Shown here: one piece after another, positions 1-10,799 of the stretch
Position numbering within the stretch: the first letter of the stretch is position 1
Layout: each line of letters starts with the position of its first letter
Origin: Lepidostoma basale
Taxonomy: Eukaryota > Arthropoda > Insecta > Trichoptera > Lepidostomatidae
Direction: 5' to 3'
DNA: 64,000 nt
Assembly (NCBI GenBank): GCA_022606425.2
Contig: JAHDVF020001569.1
Location: 124,001 to 188,000, forward strand
Notes under the pieces: generated by a model
Databases searched by the model: none
Seen by the model: the letters and a program-made list of their open reading frames with translations, nothing else
What the model was told of the DNA's origin: nothing
Made by a program: the position numbers and the translations under genes

Positions 1-1158
1 GGTTGTCGATATTTCTATGGTAAGATAATTATACCAATTAATTTGTTTAAAGGAAAATATAAAAAAGTCACTTTTAGTTCACACGTATTTATTTAACCCT
101 TAACGTACCGTGTTCAAAACAAAACGCTTGCTCCCATGTGGTAAGTTCAGTTTACCGCTAACTTTATCTAAATATCAAGCATATGACTAGATGAATCAAA
201 ATTTAATTTATGTCATCTTGTAGGGAATTTCATTAGGAATAGATCGATATCTATAACATACATGGATTATTTGAAAAACATATCATTATTAATTTTTTTC
301 TGGAACCATGCGATTTCTGATATGTAATGCGTCATAGCATACGAGCGACTAAACATCAGGTATAAACTTGTCTGCGCGCCGCGGCCGGCGGGGCGAAGAT
401 AAAGGCACCTAGGCAAAATGTATAGTACGTTCAAGACAACGAGTACGTATTAATATTTGTCCCTTTTGGTAAAGTGTTAATATTTTCACAGTTCTGATAT
501 TATTAAGTTACGTGCTGCGTTTTAATCCAGTCGGTATTATTACGTACCTATTGAAAAGGTCAAAGATATAATTTATAATACGTTCAAAACAGCGAGTAAG
601 TATTTGTCACTTTTGATAAAGTTGTAAATATTAGCAAAACAAATTCTACCTTAACACGAATGAAGGTGAGGGCAGTCTTAGAAAATATTTTTTTTGGGAT
701 GAAGGAAGTAATTTTTTGCTTTTTTTTTATTACGAAATATTGAGAACACTTCAATGGAGGATTACAATTTTTTTTATAATATTAGGGTCCATAGGTTTTA
801 AGAAAATCAACTTTAAATTGGCAGTGGAAACTCAATTGACCACATGGCAACGCGACGGTTAAAGAAATAACTTAATTAGAAATAACGCACGCACGGGCGG
901 AACAAGGGGTAGCGGGGAGAGGGTTGTCGGACCCGGCATCCGGCAAGTGTGAACAGCTCCATACTTACTCATAGGCGAGGCGAGATCCGACCCGATTTTT
1001 TTCCGGACGCAGGCGGCTGGCAAAACACCCGGCATTTCTTGTCGGTTCCGACAAAAAATCGGGTTCCGGCAAGTGTGAATAGCTTCATATAAAATGTTCT
1101 GCCACTGGAACATCCGATTAAAAACCGGACCCGACACCCGACAAGTGGGAACGGGCTC
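1..1158 (+). mobile_element. PIF/Harbinger-type element, copy A (left end cut by window; split by a TTAA insertion)
   Basis: Positions 1-96 and 863-1158 match 31145-31519 (copy B) almost base for base. The right end is GGGAACGGGCTC followed by TTA, the 3-bp target typical of this superfamily. Only the non-coding 3' part is present. A 12-bp partial duplication (AGAAATAAC..AGAAATAAC) follows the inserted element. Confidence 0.8.
97..858. mobile_element. TTAA-flanked piggyBac-like non-autonomous element (762 bp)
   Basis: Flanked by TTAA at 93-96 and 859-862. The homologous sequence near 31239 has a single TTAA with no insert, so this is a filled site. Termini begin CCCTTAACGT and end GCGACGG. 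Subterminal inverted repeats start CCATGTGGT (134 region) and its complement ACCACATGG (~838). No transposase frame seen. Confidence 0.75.
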
Positions 1159-1386
1159 TTACTGGATACTTAGTTCCAGCACCGTTCGTACAAAATGAAT
1201 TTAGAACCCGAAAGCGAGTGTTAACAGAACGTTTATTATAGTATAGGGTTCCTGTTCTATACTAATTGTAAGGTAGGGAGAGGCAAAAAAATAAATGGAC
1301 GTACTTTTAAAATAATATTATTTATTTAAATATACAAACATTACAAAAAATAAAGTTTTTCGATGTGGTAAAAATATATAAATATA

Positions 1387-2624
1387 CAGGGGTCGGCACT
1401 CGAAGTGTTACCAATTAAAAAATCTGTAATTTTGTCAATTTTGATTTTTTTAATTTAAAAACTTCAGTATATCATAAAAACATTAAATTTTTTTAAAATA
1501 ATATGTTATTGTTCGAAGTAGTCACCTTTAGCGCGGATGATAGCACCGAGTCTGTCCAAGAAGGCTTTACACGCTGCACGAATGTGGGCTGATGGTATTT
1601 TGTCCCATTCTCGGCGAAGAGCAATCTTTAAAGCGTCGACCGTCTCATATTTTTTAGCTGATATTTTGGGCTCTAGACTGGACTATATGGAAAAGTCCAT
1701 TGGGTTTAAGTCCGAGGAATATGGAGGCCACTGTTGTGATGAAATGAAGCTGGGAACTTTTTTTTGTAAAAATGGTGCCGAGTCTTGTTGAAACGTCCAA
1801 TGGTTTCTACTAATTTTTTTATCTTTTCACGGTAGATTTGTTGATTTACCTTTTCGCCCTGTTCAATGAAAACGAGTGGTGAGCGTCCTGTGGCAGTTAC
1901 CGCGGCCCAAACCATCACTGATGCAGACGCTTGCTTTTGAAGAGTAATTCGAGGGTCCAAATTGTCTCTTGATTTACACTGTAACCATACATGATCTTTT
2001 TGTTTGTTTACATATGCTGAACCGTAAAAAAATTTCATCAGGAAAGACCAAATTTTCTAGCTCGCCACCAACGTGCAAGTGTTTTAACACCTTTGCTTTT
2101 CCTAAGCTAACTGCCTTTTGTGCAGACGAATCTTGCACTTTTTATATGTTGTAGGGCTTCAATTGTAGTTCAATTTTTAATATGCGCCCTATGCTGCGAG
2201 TAGATACATTGAGATTTTTCGCCCATTAAACTGCGATTTGTCTTGGATTACGTTGAATTCTGGCCTTGACCTTTCGAACCATTTCTGTCGATGTTGCAGT
2301 TTTTGGATGTCCACATCCATGGCGTTTTTTTATGCTACCAGTATCATTGTAACGTGAAATGATCCGATACACAAATATTTTGTTCACATGTAAATGTCGT
2401 AGCTCATTAACAATGGCTGGTTGCAATTTTTCAGTCAAATACAGAGCAATAACACTGTTGAGTTTGAATTCCATTTCGATAACTTTTTTTAACTGTGACG
2501 TAAAACAATATGCTTCCGTAAAATTAATTACCTTAAACACATGTCAAAACATGAGCTTACTGTCGTTAGCCGTTTGGTTACTACAGCAGCTTGAAGTTGG
2601 TAACACTTCGAGCGCCTACCCCTG
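1387..2624 (-). mobile_element. Dead Tc1/mariner-superfamily transposon
   Basis: Inverted termini of about 28 bp (CAGGGGTCGGCACTCGAAGT at left; complement at right) flanked by TA. Minus-strand fragments read like a transposase: HTH region near 2230-2540 (ISRYNDTGSIKKRHGCGHPK), QQDSAP near 1770, YSSDLNPMDF near 1700 and a C-terminus GAIIRAKGDYFEQ near 1510, broken by several stops and frameshifts. The WPPYS.DLNPMD style suggests the maT/DD37D side of the superfamily. Confidence 0.8.
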
Positions 2625-2626
2625 TA

Positions 2627-3104
2627 TATCTAATTAACAGTCAGATAAAATAATATTTTATTAAAATTTACTTATTAATATGTGGTAAACTTGCGTTATA
2701 TGCTTTGCAAAAATGTTATAATAATAACATTTCAGTTAACTTGGGGGTCACACAAAAATAGGTTCCTTTGGAATACAGATAGCTGTAATATGATAGGTTC
2801 CTTTGGATATCTAATCTATAGTATTACTTTATATTAGATTTTTTTTTAAATCATTGCTTTTTCACAACACTTTTTTTAAAGTATTGGGAAAATGCAATGT
2901 TTAAAAAAAAATCAAATGTGAATTCAAAACACAAAGTGATTTGAATTCACATTTGATGACATTTATTATTATAATTTGCTATCTATGGCACAATTGAATT
3001 TAACAATACCATAAATATACATTTACGAGTGGCTACCCATCCACATTAAAGAAAACTAAGAGATGAATTGAGGGCTGGACATTATAAAGGTGCCAAGTCT
3101 GAAA
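2627..3104. other. No gene seen
   Basis: AT-rich DNA. Holds a duplicated ATAGGTTCCTTTGGA segment (around 2759 and 2797) and a perfect 18-bp inverted repeat annotated separately. Confidence 0.5.
2911..2957. repeat. Perfect 18-bp inverted repeat
   Basis: ATCAAATGTGAATTCAAA at 2911-2928 and its complement at 2940-2957, with an 11-nt loop. It lies downstream of the ankyrin gene stop; origin unknown. Confidence 0.8.
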
Positions 3105-3235
3105 TGAGTTTTCAAGGCCCGGGTTAAATTCTCGGCAATGGTAGTGTGATTGTCACCTTGTCATCGGTCTGGTGCAAAATTCACGTGACAATAAAATGGA
3201 TTTGCTACCTATCGCATGTCGATAATCAATATAAA
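3105..3235 (+). mobile_element. tRNA-derived SINE, family S1 (truncated)
   Basis: Shares GGTGTGATTGTCA..GGTCTGGTGCAAAATTC and CGTGACAATAAAATGG with the copies at 29190 and 60815. The tRNA-like head is decayed (CCCGGGTTAAATTCTCGG). Confidence 0.65.
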
Positions 3236-3444
3236 TATCTAAAAAAGTCTATACAGTAATTTGGTTTAAATGACCTGTTGTATAAAAAAAGCGAAATACT
3301 TATAAAACATGAACCTCTTTAAGAAATCTTGTCTGTGGTATATAGTACAAGTCTGTTACACAACGGGGTGCTCGTCTACGTTAGATTTAGGAGACAGCTC
3401 GCGATCTCTTCAGCAATGAGAACTACTGAGGATAAAACATTATT

Positions 3445-6400
3445 TCAATATTGAACAAGATATTCTAGGCAACTGTTAATATTTGTAACGAAGTCACCGC
3501 CTAAAGATGAAACGAACTCGTCGACCCGTCTCTCCTCCATGAAATCTACGAGAGCTGTGAGAAAGTCCTCGTGACCGCCGTCGAGCGCCACTCGCATGGC
3601 CGTCTTCCTCTCCCCGTTCCTAGCCAGCAAGGCGGCCGCCGCCTCTTCGTCGCCCAGCTTTCTTAACTCCTCCAACACGGAGCAATCTCCGATTCCAGCG
3701 CTTTGAAACAGTTGCTCGACCAGCTTTAGCAAGTTTCGAATCTCTTTCTCAGATGATGCAAGAGGCAGGTTTTCGAAGGTTTTGTCCGGGACATCGTACC
3801 ACGCCCCATACTGGAGCAAGCACCTCACGGCTTCGTGGTTCTCATTCTTGGCGGCTGCGTGATGTAGCGCTGTCAGGCCAGCGACGTGCGTCTTGGTATT
3901 GATGAAATCGTTGAACTTTTCAAAGTTTAGTTTGCTATGAGAGTGACGCAAGAGGCGGCGCGTGATGAGGGCGTGCTGTATGGCGTAGTGAAGCGCGGTG
4001 CTGCCCTGAACACATGCGGCCTCCGGACGAGCCCCGTCCGCCAGCAGCAAGTCCACTATTTCCAAATGGCCCCGCGCCGCCGCCTCGTGCAGTGCAGTTC
4101 TTCCGCGCTCGTCGCCCACGTTCACATTGCGCCCCTCTCGAATCAGCGACCTGATGGAATCCACGTCTCCGCTAACAGCAGCCGCAATAATATCGACGCT
4201 GTCCTCTTTAGGAAACACCAGTTTAAATTTATTCAATTCGTCCATTTTCATTTCAGCCTCCTGTATTATTTTTTCCATCAGAAGAACGTTTGGGTGATCG
4301 GGTCCCCATTGTGTTTTCATTCGCTTGTAAACTTCCGGCAAAACATCACTACCGAATTTATTTTTCTTAATCAGACTTCGTGTTAGAGCTATTCTATATT
4401 GACTCTCCAATGTATGGTGATGATCGGGTCCTAGAAACTTCTGTTGACAGACGTATACCTGTTCGTAGGTGTCCAGAGCTGACTGTAGGTCGCCCAACCC
4501 TGCCTGTGCAGCCGCTATATTGTACTTTGCTCTCAGAGTGTAGCAATGATTAGGTCCGGACATAATCTCGTAAGTTTGATAAACTTTTTCAAATATTTCG
4601 ATTGCTTCCCCGAAATCCCCTTGCACGCTTAAGGCGACTCCGATATTGTTCAGCAAGTTAAGAGTCAGCGAGTTCGTGGGCTCTGCCAGCGTTCGGCACA
4701 GTTCGTAAGTCTCTTTATTCATTTCCAAGGCTTCCTGCGTCCTATTTAACATCCCGACACAAGTCGCCCAGTGCGACCTCGTCCACAGAACGTCTAATGG
4801 GTTGCTACCGGGGAAATTCTTCTGAGATTGGTGGATTAAACTGAACATACACTCCGCTTCCTCGAAATGCCCAAGGTTCATCTTGCATAGGGCGATACTT
4901 CTCAGAACCTTGAGAGCGTTTTCATCATTTTCCCCTAGATAAATTTTCTGTTTGGGATATACCTCGCAGAATAATTTTAATGCATCCGCATACTTGGATT
5001 GTGAATATAAAATTTGCGCTATGTTTTGCGCTATTTCATTGTATGCGGGGCTATCGCGGCCGAACATTTTTTCTCGCAAGTTCAGTAATTTTTCTAAAAC
5101 CTTTAACGCTTCCAGATGCTTTTCTTTAAACTCGAGTACCTTAGCCACGGCGATATTTAAGCCTACTGAATCGTCGAAAACTTCCGCTAATTCGTTGTAC
5201 ACAGAAAAACCATTTTGAAGAGCCAAGATAAGTATCGTTTTCCCCTCTTTATTGCGAGCTTTCACGACTGCTTTAGCTGTGTCCATATCCGAGACGCCTT
5301 TAAGATCAGCGACGAGTTGCTCGTCACGCCTTTCGACTTTTTCAAAGCATTTGTTTACGAGCTGTAATAATTTTTCAACTTCTCCAGTGGCCATATCAAG
5401 GGGACTATTCGCCTTGTAATCTAAAACGTTATACATAGCTCCACTTGCCAGGAAGGCTCTGGCGATGCTGAAGGAAGAAGAAATAGCCGCACAGTGGAGT
5501 GGGGTCCTTTCAAGTTCTCCAACGAGGTTAGGATTAGCCTCATTGTTCAGTAAAATCTCGCAAACCCGTTCAAAGTTTTGGCTGGCGGCAATATGCATAA
5601 GCGATTTTTTTGTCGCATCCATCGCATTTACAGCTGCACCCCTTTTGATCAAAGTTTCAACACTAAAAAGATCATTATTTTTCACAGCTTCAAAAAGTTT
5701 ATCAATGTCCTCGAGTATACTGACGACCCCCTCTTCCGTTGTATAACTCAGAAGTGTATTTTCAAAAACGTCCGCTTCATTGTAAATGGCGCCACTTTGG
5801 AGCAAAGTCTGCACCGCCCCCACATGGCCCCGCACGGCCGCAAAATGAAGTGGTCTCCGGAAGTTACAATCGAGAGCGTTCACGTCCGCGCCCTTGTCGA
5901 CTAGATACTTGATGATATCCGCTCTCCCCGCATGCGCCGCGAAGTGTAGCAGTGTTATCCCGTTGACGTCAACGTCCTGAACACTCGTACCTTGTTCAAA
6001 AAAATAATCCACCACATCGACGTGATTCTCTCGAATGGCTTCATGAATTGGTTTGAATCCTCTCAAGCTACGCAAATTCAAATCAGCTTTATTTTGGACA
6101 AGATATTTGACAATTTGCAAGTGACCATGAGCAGAAGCTATATGAAGAACTGTAAATCCTTCGATATAGTGAGCGTTAATATCGATATGTTGATGTTCAA
6201 ATAACAAAACGATAGCCTCCAACCGAGCATCGCTAACTGCTAGTTCAATAGGAGTGTGGGAAACACTGTTTTTCATAATGTTGGAATCTTTTTGAAGCAA
6301 CATTTTTAGAACTTCCATATTGTTCTGTGATATGGCTAGGTGCACCAGAGGCTCTGGAGTCGTGGTCTTCGTATCAGCATTATTCTCCAACAGGACTTCC

Positions 6401-9400
6401 ACGCACTGTTTGAAGCCCAAAATTACAGCCAGGGTTAGGGGGGTGATCCCTTTTTCATTGATCGCGTCTATGTCCGCAGCTCCGTTCTTTATGAGGGCCC
6501 TGACAATGTTCCAGTTGCCTTGGCGAACAGCGATATGCAGCAGGCTACCCCCCTTATGCTCACTGGGATTGGTATGCTTTGCCTTGAGTAAGGTCTCAAC
6601 AATATTCCTATTACCGGTCTCTATTGCGATTTCTAGTACATTGGTAGCCTTTTCGATGTCAGCCTTTCCTCTTATCAAGAGCTTTACCATATCTTCCAAG
6701 CTGTCCACAACAGCCAGTGATAGGGCGGTAGTAAATTTGTCTTTCATAACTGCGTTCACATCAGCGGGGGTGGGATTATTCAGCAACATGTCGGCAATCA
6801 TCAAGTGGTTGTTCGTAACAGCTGCGTGTAACGCGGTCGCGCCATTGTGGTCCTTCGCGTCAATGTCTATTCGCTTTTCCCTCAGCAGTAGTTCCACAGC
6901 TCGACAGTTCCCCGCCATGCAGGCGCAGTGCAGCGGAGTGTAGCCTGCAGAAGAAGTCAAGGTAACATCAGATCCAAGTTCCAACAGTAACGTTATATTC
7001 TCGTCATTGTCACATTTCATCACAGCGTAATGCAGCGGGCTGCAACCTCTGGAGTCTACGGAATTAATATTTGCGGAGTACTTTAATAAAATATTCGACA
7101 CTTGAAAGTGACCCTCTAAAGCACTGACGTGTAAAGGCATTTTCCCATCGTTTCTCATCCAATTAACGTCAGCTCCATTCTGAAGTAGAGTTTCGACAGC
7201 TTCCGACTCGCCCACAAAAACGGCTAAATGTAGAGGTGTCAAGCTGTCCAGACTGGAGGAATCGATATCGAGGCCTTTCTCTAACAAAAACTTCATAATA
7301 GACACATTCCCTTCGGCGGCGCTCAAATGTAGCGCATTGTAGCCCCTGCTCTCCGCAACTTCGATTGGTGCGCCGTACTGAATTAGGAGCCGGACAATAT
7401 CTTCATGGTCCATCTGCGCCGCAATCAGGAGAGGAGTCAGGCTGCTGGATGACTCGACATTTACGTTTGCTCCAGACTCCAACAAAATTTTAGCAATTTC
7501 GATGTAACCATATTCTGCAGCCAAATATAAAGGTGTGCGGTTATTTTTTTCATTAATATCGATCTTGGCGCCGTGCTGCAGAAGAGTTTTCACGACCTCC
7601 GTGAAGCCATTCTCTGTCGCACAGTGCAAAGGGGTACCGCCGTTTCTCAAGATGGAAAGGTTCACATCTGCGCTTTCTTTGATCAGAAGGTTCACTATGT
7701 CCAGATGGCCGTGACCCGCGGCAGTATGGAGAGGTCTACTCCCGTAAAACGAATGTTTGTCATTCACATCCACTTTCCTCGATATCAAAAACTCTGCAAT
7801 TTCTTTGTAGCCGTATTCGGCAGCAATGTGCAATGAGGCGGACACATCCGAATCATCGATATTTTTCTTGTATTTTAAAAGCACTCTCACGACACCCAAT
7901 TGATTGTTCCGGACTGCGTATATGAGCGGAGTTTCATCCGACTGATCCTGGGTGTTACAGTCCACTCCGTGATCTAACAGCAATTGTACTGTCCTTTCGT
8001 GGCCGTTTACGGCAGCCAAATGTAGCGGGGAACTTTTGGCAGCATCGCCTTCTCCTGCCACTAATTTAACGTCCTCTATTAAGAACCGGACTATATCAAC
8101 TCTTCCATTGGCCGCCGCGATATGGAGTGGAGTCTGCCTGGCAGCATTCTTGTGGTCGGCTCCCAGTTGTTCCGTCAAAAACTGGACAACATCCAAGCTT
8201 CCTGTAGCCGCGAGGTGAACGGTAGATGACAAGCAAGCAGTCTTGTAGTGTATATTAGCGCCTTTCTCAATACACTCCATCAGATCCTGGAGGCTGCCAT
8301 TTCTCAAAGCCTCTACCATGTCTTCTTGACACTTGATAATGTCCAATCCATCGGCGTACTGTTGGTGTAGTTTGACGAGATCGAATGTGACGATATGGCC
8401 AAACTTTTGATTATATATTGTGGCTCTATTTTCTAAGAAGTACCGCGCGTTCGAGAGTACCGTTATGAAGGGGTCCCAGAACAGCGCGTCAACTAGGTGG
8501 TTCCCATGGGCTAAGTAGTTTCGCAGACACTTTCCAGTCAGCAAAGGGACGTCGTCGTCCACGTAGAGTATGTTACCATCCACACACTCTTCCAAATCAG
8601 TCAAGATGTCCAGGACTAACATCTCAATAGCGCATCGAACAGCGTGGCATAGAGAAGTCGGGATGAAGCTCGGGTTCATACACCCGTTGCTTTTTAAAAT
8701 TTCATCGAGTTCAGATATTTTCTGGTCGATTTTATCTATAAGTGCCGCTCTATCCGAAAGTTCACTTTTTGTGGGGATATTTTTACTTTCTTTTGCTTTC
8801 TCTCCTGGTTTAGAACTCGCTGGTATTCCATTAATATTAGCTTTAAGGTCGGTTGTGTCTTCTTTATGTCCCAGTTTATCTAAAGCAGTTCCCACTTTTT
8901 CTGTACTTGCTATAGACGTCTTGTCCACCAGATATTCGACTTGCGTTGTATCATCCGCCGTTACGTTATTACCGATTTTCGTTTTTTTTCCAACTCCTTT
9001 ATTTTTTATTTTGTTTTTAGAATTGGCATTAATAGATATCGCATCGCTGACTTTATTTATAATCGGATTAAAATCGTTGGTAAATAAAATAGTTGGCTTA
9101 CCCTTCCCTCTTCTTCTTTTCGGCTTATGTGCGTCGACTTCTGATTTAAATTGGTCAATCCACTTGATAGCACCTTTGTCTTTGAAAAATATGTGATTTA
9201 TTTTCTTAGTCAGACTCCTAATCAGCGGGGCTTTCGTGGGATGTCTCTGTTCCACGCTTACATAGAAATCATTCAAGAGTTTATTCAATTTCTCGATGTT
9301 CTGTGCTTCCAAAGACCTCGTAGATGTGTCCGAGATTATTCTGCTGCCTATTATTAAAATAGTTTTTTTATACGACTCGAGGGTCGCTCGGGTGTCCGCG

Positions 9401-10734
9401 GCTGGCGTGTTACGCTTGAAAAAATAATCGGAAAACATTTTCAGAATTGTTAACGCCAAACGATAATCTTTCGAAATATTTTTGATGGCATGATTTGAAT
9501 GTTGAATGATAGCCCTAATCTGACGAAACAACTCACTCTCGTGCTCCGTTTTATCAATCGTTTTACTTATATCAGTGACCAGTTGCTCGATTTGGGCGTC
9601 TTCATCGGTAGCTTCACCCGTAAACGAGAAATTCGAAATTTCTTTTCTGTTGATGATTCTCAACTCTTTCAAAAAATGTTCCATGGCAACCAAGCTTTCA
9701 CTGTTGAAGAGTTGGACCAATATGTCTTTGATATAATTAGCCTTGGTGGTCATTAGGGTGTCAGTAATGATATTCCCAATTTTTCTAAGGTCGTTTTGTA
9801 TATTGCAGTACAGTGAGAACGCGTTGTTACCCGCTGTGTCTGCGAGGAGGCTAGCGTGCGACAAGGAGTTTCTGAGTGTGGTGAGGATTTGCCTGGTTTC
9901 CGGGGGCGCAGCTTGCAGCAACTGGGCGCTAGTAGCAGAGGACAAGTTCGGGGAGTCAGTGGAATTCTTCAGCAACTCCCCAACCGCTTGGAGGGCCCTC
10001 TTGGTGGCCAGTCGCCCCGTGCTCGAGGTGCACTGCGCCTGTGATGCTGCCCCTATAAAATGAATCATCTTGTCCAGAGAATACAAATCCCTCGTCTTCT
10101 GGTACAGCGAATACAATTTCTCGAACCGAGGATTCTGCTTCAGTACAGACGAGACTAGCTCCTCGCGGCTGTACCTCCCCAGGGAACCCAACTTTTCCAT
10201 ATCCGAGTTTTGCAGACTTTCGCTTAACAATTGCAGTGATTCGGTAAATATTTTGAGGGATTCTTCTATGTCATTCTTTGTAAGGATGTATCTAAAAAAC
10301 ACGTCGGAATCTAGGTGGCTCTTTTGTGAAGAAACGAATTGCGTTAAGCAGAAGGTCAGCTCTTCCCAAGGGAGGGTGGTGTATGTCGACTTAAGCTGAT
10401 GTTTGAGGATATACATGTTTCTGGCGGCCGCCTCGGCCCTGTACACGAGGGGGGCTCCAGAGTCTGGGGAGGCCTGCTGCAGCAGCAGAGAGAGGCGCGA
10501 CAGGGCTGGCGGCGATGGTGGCAGAGAGTGAGCGAGGGGGGAGCGCAGGCGCGTCAGGGCGAGCTGGACCCGAAAGTCCGTAGCGGCGGTCACAGGGACG
10601 GAGAGAAGGCGCAGGCGGCGGTACTCCCGAGCGATGAGATGATCATCTCCCTCGTCGGAGAGGGCGAGCAAGCGGGCCTCCTCCATAGTGCATCCTGCAT
10701 AATTCGTAACAATTATATTTTTATTATTCATCAA
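3445..10734 (-). CDS. Giant ankyrin-repeat/TPR protein with HEPN-like N-terminal motifs
   Basis: Single open frame of 2,429 codons ending TGA at 3445-3447. Residues 1-800 are mostly helical with a Lys-rich low-complexity stretch (about 535-660). Two HEPN-type R-N-x3-H motifs occur: RNSLSH at 288-293 and RNYLAH at 738-743. Residues ~805-1725 hold about 25 ankyrin repeats (TPLHxAA..G..DIVxxLL pattern). Residues ~1780-2085 resemble kinesin-light-chain TPRs (repeated A.xxY.xxLxxLG...A hallmarks, LGPDH loops). Residues ~2120-2290 hold more ankyrin repeats. No signal peptide or membrane segment is visible, so a cytosolic scaffold is likely. The start is uncertain: ATG codons occur at residues 1, 2 and 17, and a CAG lies just before residue 14, so a short upstream exon or a start at 10686 is possible. 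Absence of introns over 7.3 kb is notable beside intron-rich neighbours. Specific function not recognised; an RNase-like role is inference only. Confidence 0.9.
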   Translation of the reverse strand: MMNNKNIIVTNYAGCTMEEARLLALSDEGDDHLIAREYRRLRLLSVPVTAATDFRVQLALTRLRSPLAHSLPPSPPALSRLSLLLQQASPDSGAPLVYRAEAAARNMYILKHQLKSTYTTLPWEELTFCLTQFVSSQKSHLDSDVFFRYILTKNDIEESLKIFTESLQLLSESLQNSDMEKLGSLGRYSREELVSSVLKQNPRFEKLYSLYQKTRDLYSLDKMIHFIGAASQAQCTSSTGRLATKRALQAVGELLKNSTDSPNLSSATSAQLLQAAPPETRQILTTLRNSLSHASLLADTAGNNAFSLYCNIQNDLRKIGNIITDTLMTTKANYIKDILVQLFNSESLVAMEHFLKELRIINRKEISNFSFTGEATDEDAQIEQLVTDISKTIDKTEHESELFRQIRAIIQHSNHAIKNISKDYRLALTILKMFSDYFFKRNTPAADTRATLESYKKTILIIGSRIISDTSTRSLEAQNIEKLNKLLNDFYVSVEQRHPTKAPLIRSLTKKINHIFFKDKGAIKWIDQFKSEVDAHKPKRRRGKGKPTILFTNDFNPIINKVSDAISINANSKNKIKNKGVGKKTKIGNNVTADDTTQVEYLVDKTSIASTEKVGTALDKLGHKEDTTDLKANINGIPASSKPGEKAKESKNIPTKSELSDRAALIDKIDQKISELDEILKSNGCMNPSFIPTSLCHAVRCAIEMLVLDILTDLEECVDGNILYVDDDVPLLTGKCLRNYLAHGNHLVDALFWDPFITVLSNARYFLENRATIYNQKFGHIVTFDLVKLHQQYADGLDIIKCQEDMVEALRNGSLQDLMECIEKGANIHYKTACLSSTVHLAATGSLDVVQFLTEQLGADHKNAARQTPLHIAAANGRVDIVRFLIEDVKLVAGEGDAAKSSPLHLAAVNGHERTVQLLLDHGVDCNTQDQSDETPLIYAVRNNQLGVVRVLLKYKKNIDDSDVSASLHIAAEYGYKEIAEFLISRKVDVNDKHSFYGSRPLHTAAGHGHLDIVNLLIKESADVNLSILRNGGTPLHCATENGFTEVVKTLLQHGAKIDINEKNNRTPLYLAAEYGYIEIAKILLESGANVNVESSSSLTPLLIAAQMDHEDIVRLLIQYGAPIEVAESRGYNALHLSAAEGNVSIMKFLLEKGLDIDSSSLDSLTPLHLAVFVGESEAVETLLQNGADVNWMRNDGKMPLHVSALEGHFQVSNILLKYSANINSVDSRGCSPLHYAVMKCDNDENITLLLELGSDVTLTSSAGYTPLHCACMAGNCRAVELLLREKRIDIDAKDHNGATALHAAVTNNHLMIADMLLNNPTPADVNAVMKDKFTTALSLAVVDSLEDMVKLLIRGKADIEKATNVLEIAIETGNRNIVETLLKAKHTNPSEHKGGSLLHIAVRQGNWNIVRALIKNGAADIDAINEKGITPLTLAVILGFKQCVEVLLENNADTKTTTPEPLVHLAISQNNMEVLKMLLQKDSNIMKNSVSHTPIELAVSDARLEAIVLLFEHQHIDINAHYIEGFTVLHIASAHGHLQIVKYLVQNKADLNLRSLRGFKPIHEAIRENHVDVVDYFFEQGTSVQDVDVNGITLLHFAAHAGRADIIKYLVDKGADVNALDCNFRRPLHFAAVRGHVGAVQTLLQSGAIYNEADVFENTLLSYTTEEGVVSILEDIDKLFEAVKNNDLFSVETLIKRGAAVNAMDATKKSLMHIAASQNFERVCEILLNNEANPNLVGELERTPLHCAAISSSFSIARAFLASGAMYNVLDYKANSPLDMATGEVEKLLQLVNKCFEKVERRDEQLVADLKGVSDMDTAKAVVKARNKEGKTILILALQNGFSVYNELAEVFDDSVGLNIAVAKVLEFKEKHLEALKVLEKLLNLREKMFGRDSPAYNEIAQNIAQILYSQSKYADALKLFCEVYPKQKIYLGENDENALKVLRSIALCKMNLGHFEEAECMFSLIHQSQKNFPGSNPLDVLWTRSHWATCVGMLNRTQEALEMNKETYELCRTLAEPTNSLTLNLLNNIGVALSVQGDFGEAIEIFEKVYQTYEIMSGPNHCYTLRAKYNIAAAQAGLGDLQSALDTYEQVYVCQQKFLGPDHHHTLESQYRIALTRSLIKKNKFGSDVLPEVYKRMKTQWGPDHPNVLLMEKIIQEAEMKMDELNKFKLVFPKEDSVDIIAAAVSGDVDSIRSLIREGRNVNVGDERGRTALHEAAARGHLEIVDLLLADGARPEAACVQGSTALHYAIQHALITRRLLRHSHSKLNFEKFNDFINTKTHVAGLTALHHAAAKNENHEAVRCLLQYGAWYDVPDKTFENLPLASSEKEIRNLLKLVEQLFQSAGIGDCSVLEELRKLGDEEAAAALLARNGERKTAMRVALDGGHEDFLTALVDFMEERRVDEFVSSLGGDFVTNINSCLEYLVQY

Positions 10735-10799
10735 TGAGAACTTTCTTTTGTAACGATAATCTTAACCTGAAACTCCGACGAAAGAATTATTAAATGTTA

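Noticed and set aside
4952..9196. Plus-strand open frames inside the ankyrin gene
   Set aside because: They are antisense shadows of the repeat-coding frame (for example 6320-6943 and 8570-9196).
3445..10734. Latrotoxin-like secreted ankyrin protein
   Set aside because: Long ankyrin array after a helical N-terminus is superficially similar, but there is no signal peptide, and the TPR block and second ankyrin block do not fit. No toxin call is made.
3445..10734. Bacterial or endosymbiont origin because intronless
   Set aside because: Base composition and repeats match surrounding insect DNA, there are no neighbouring bacterial genes, and intronless insect ankyrin genes are known.
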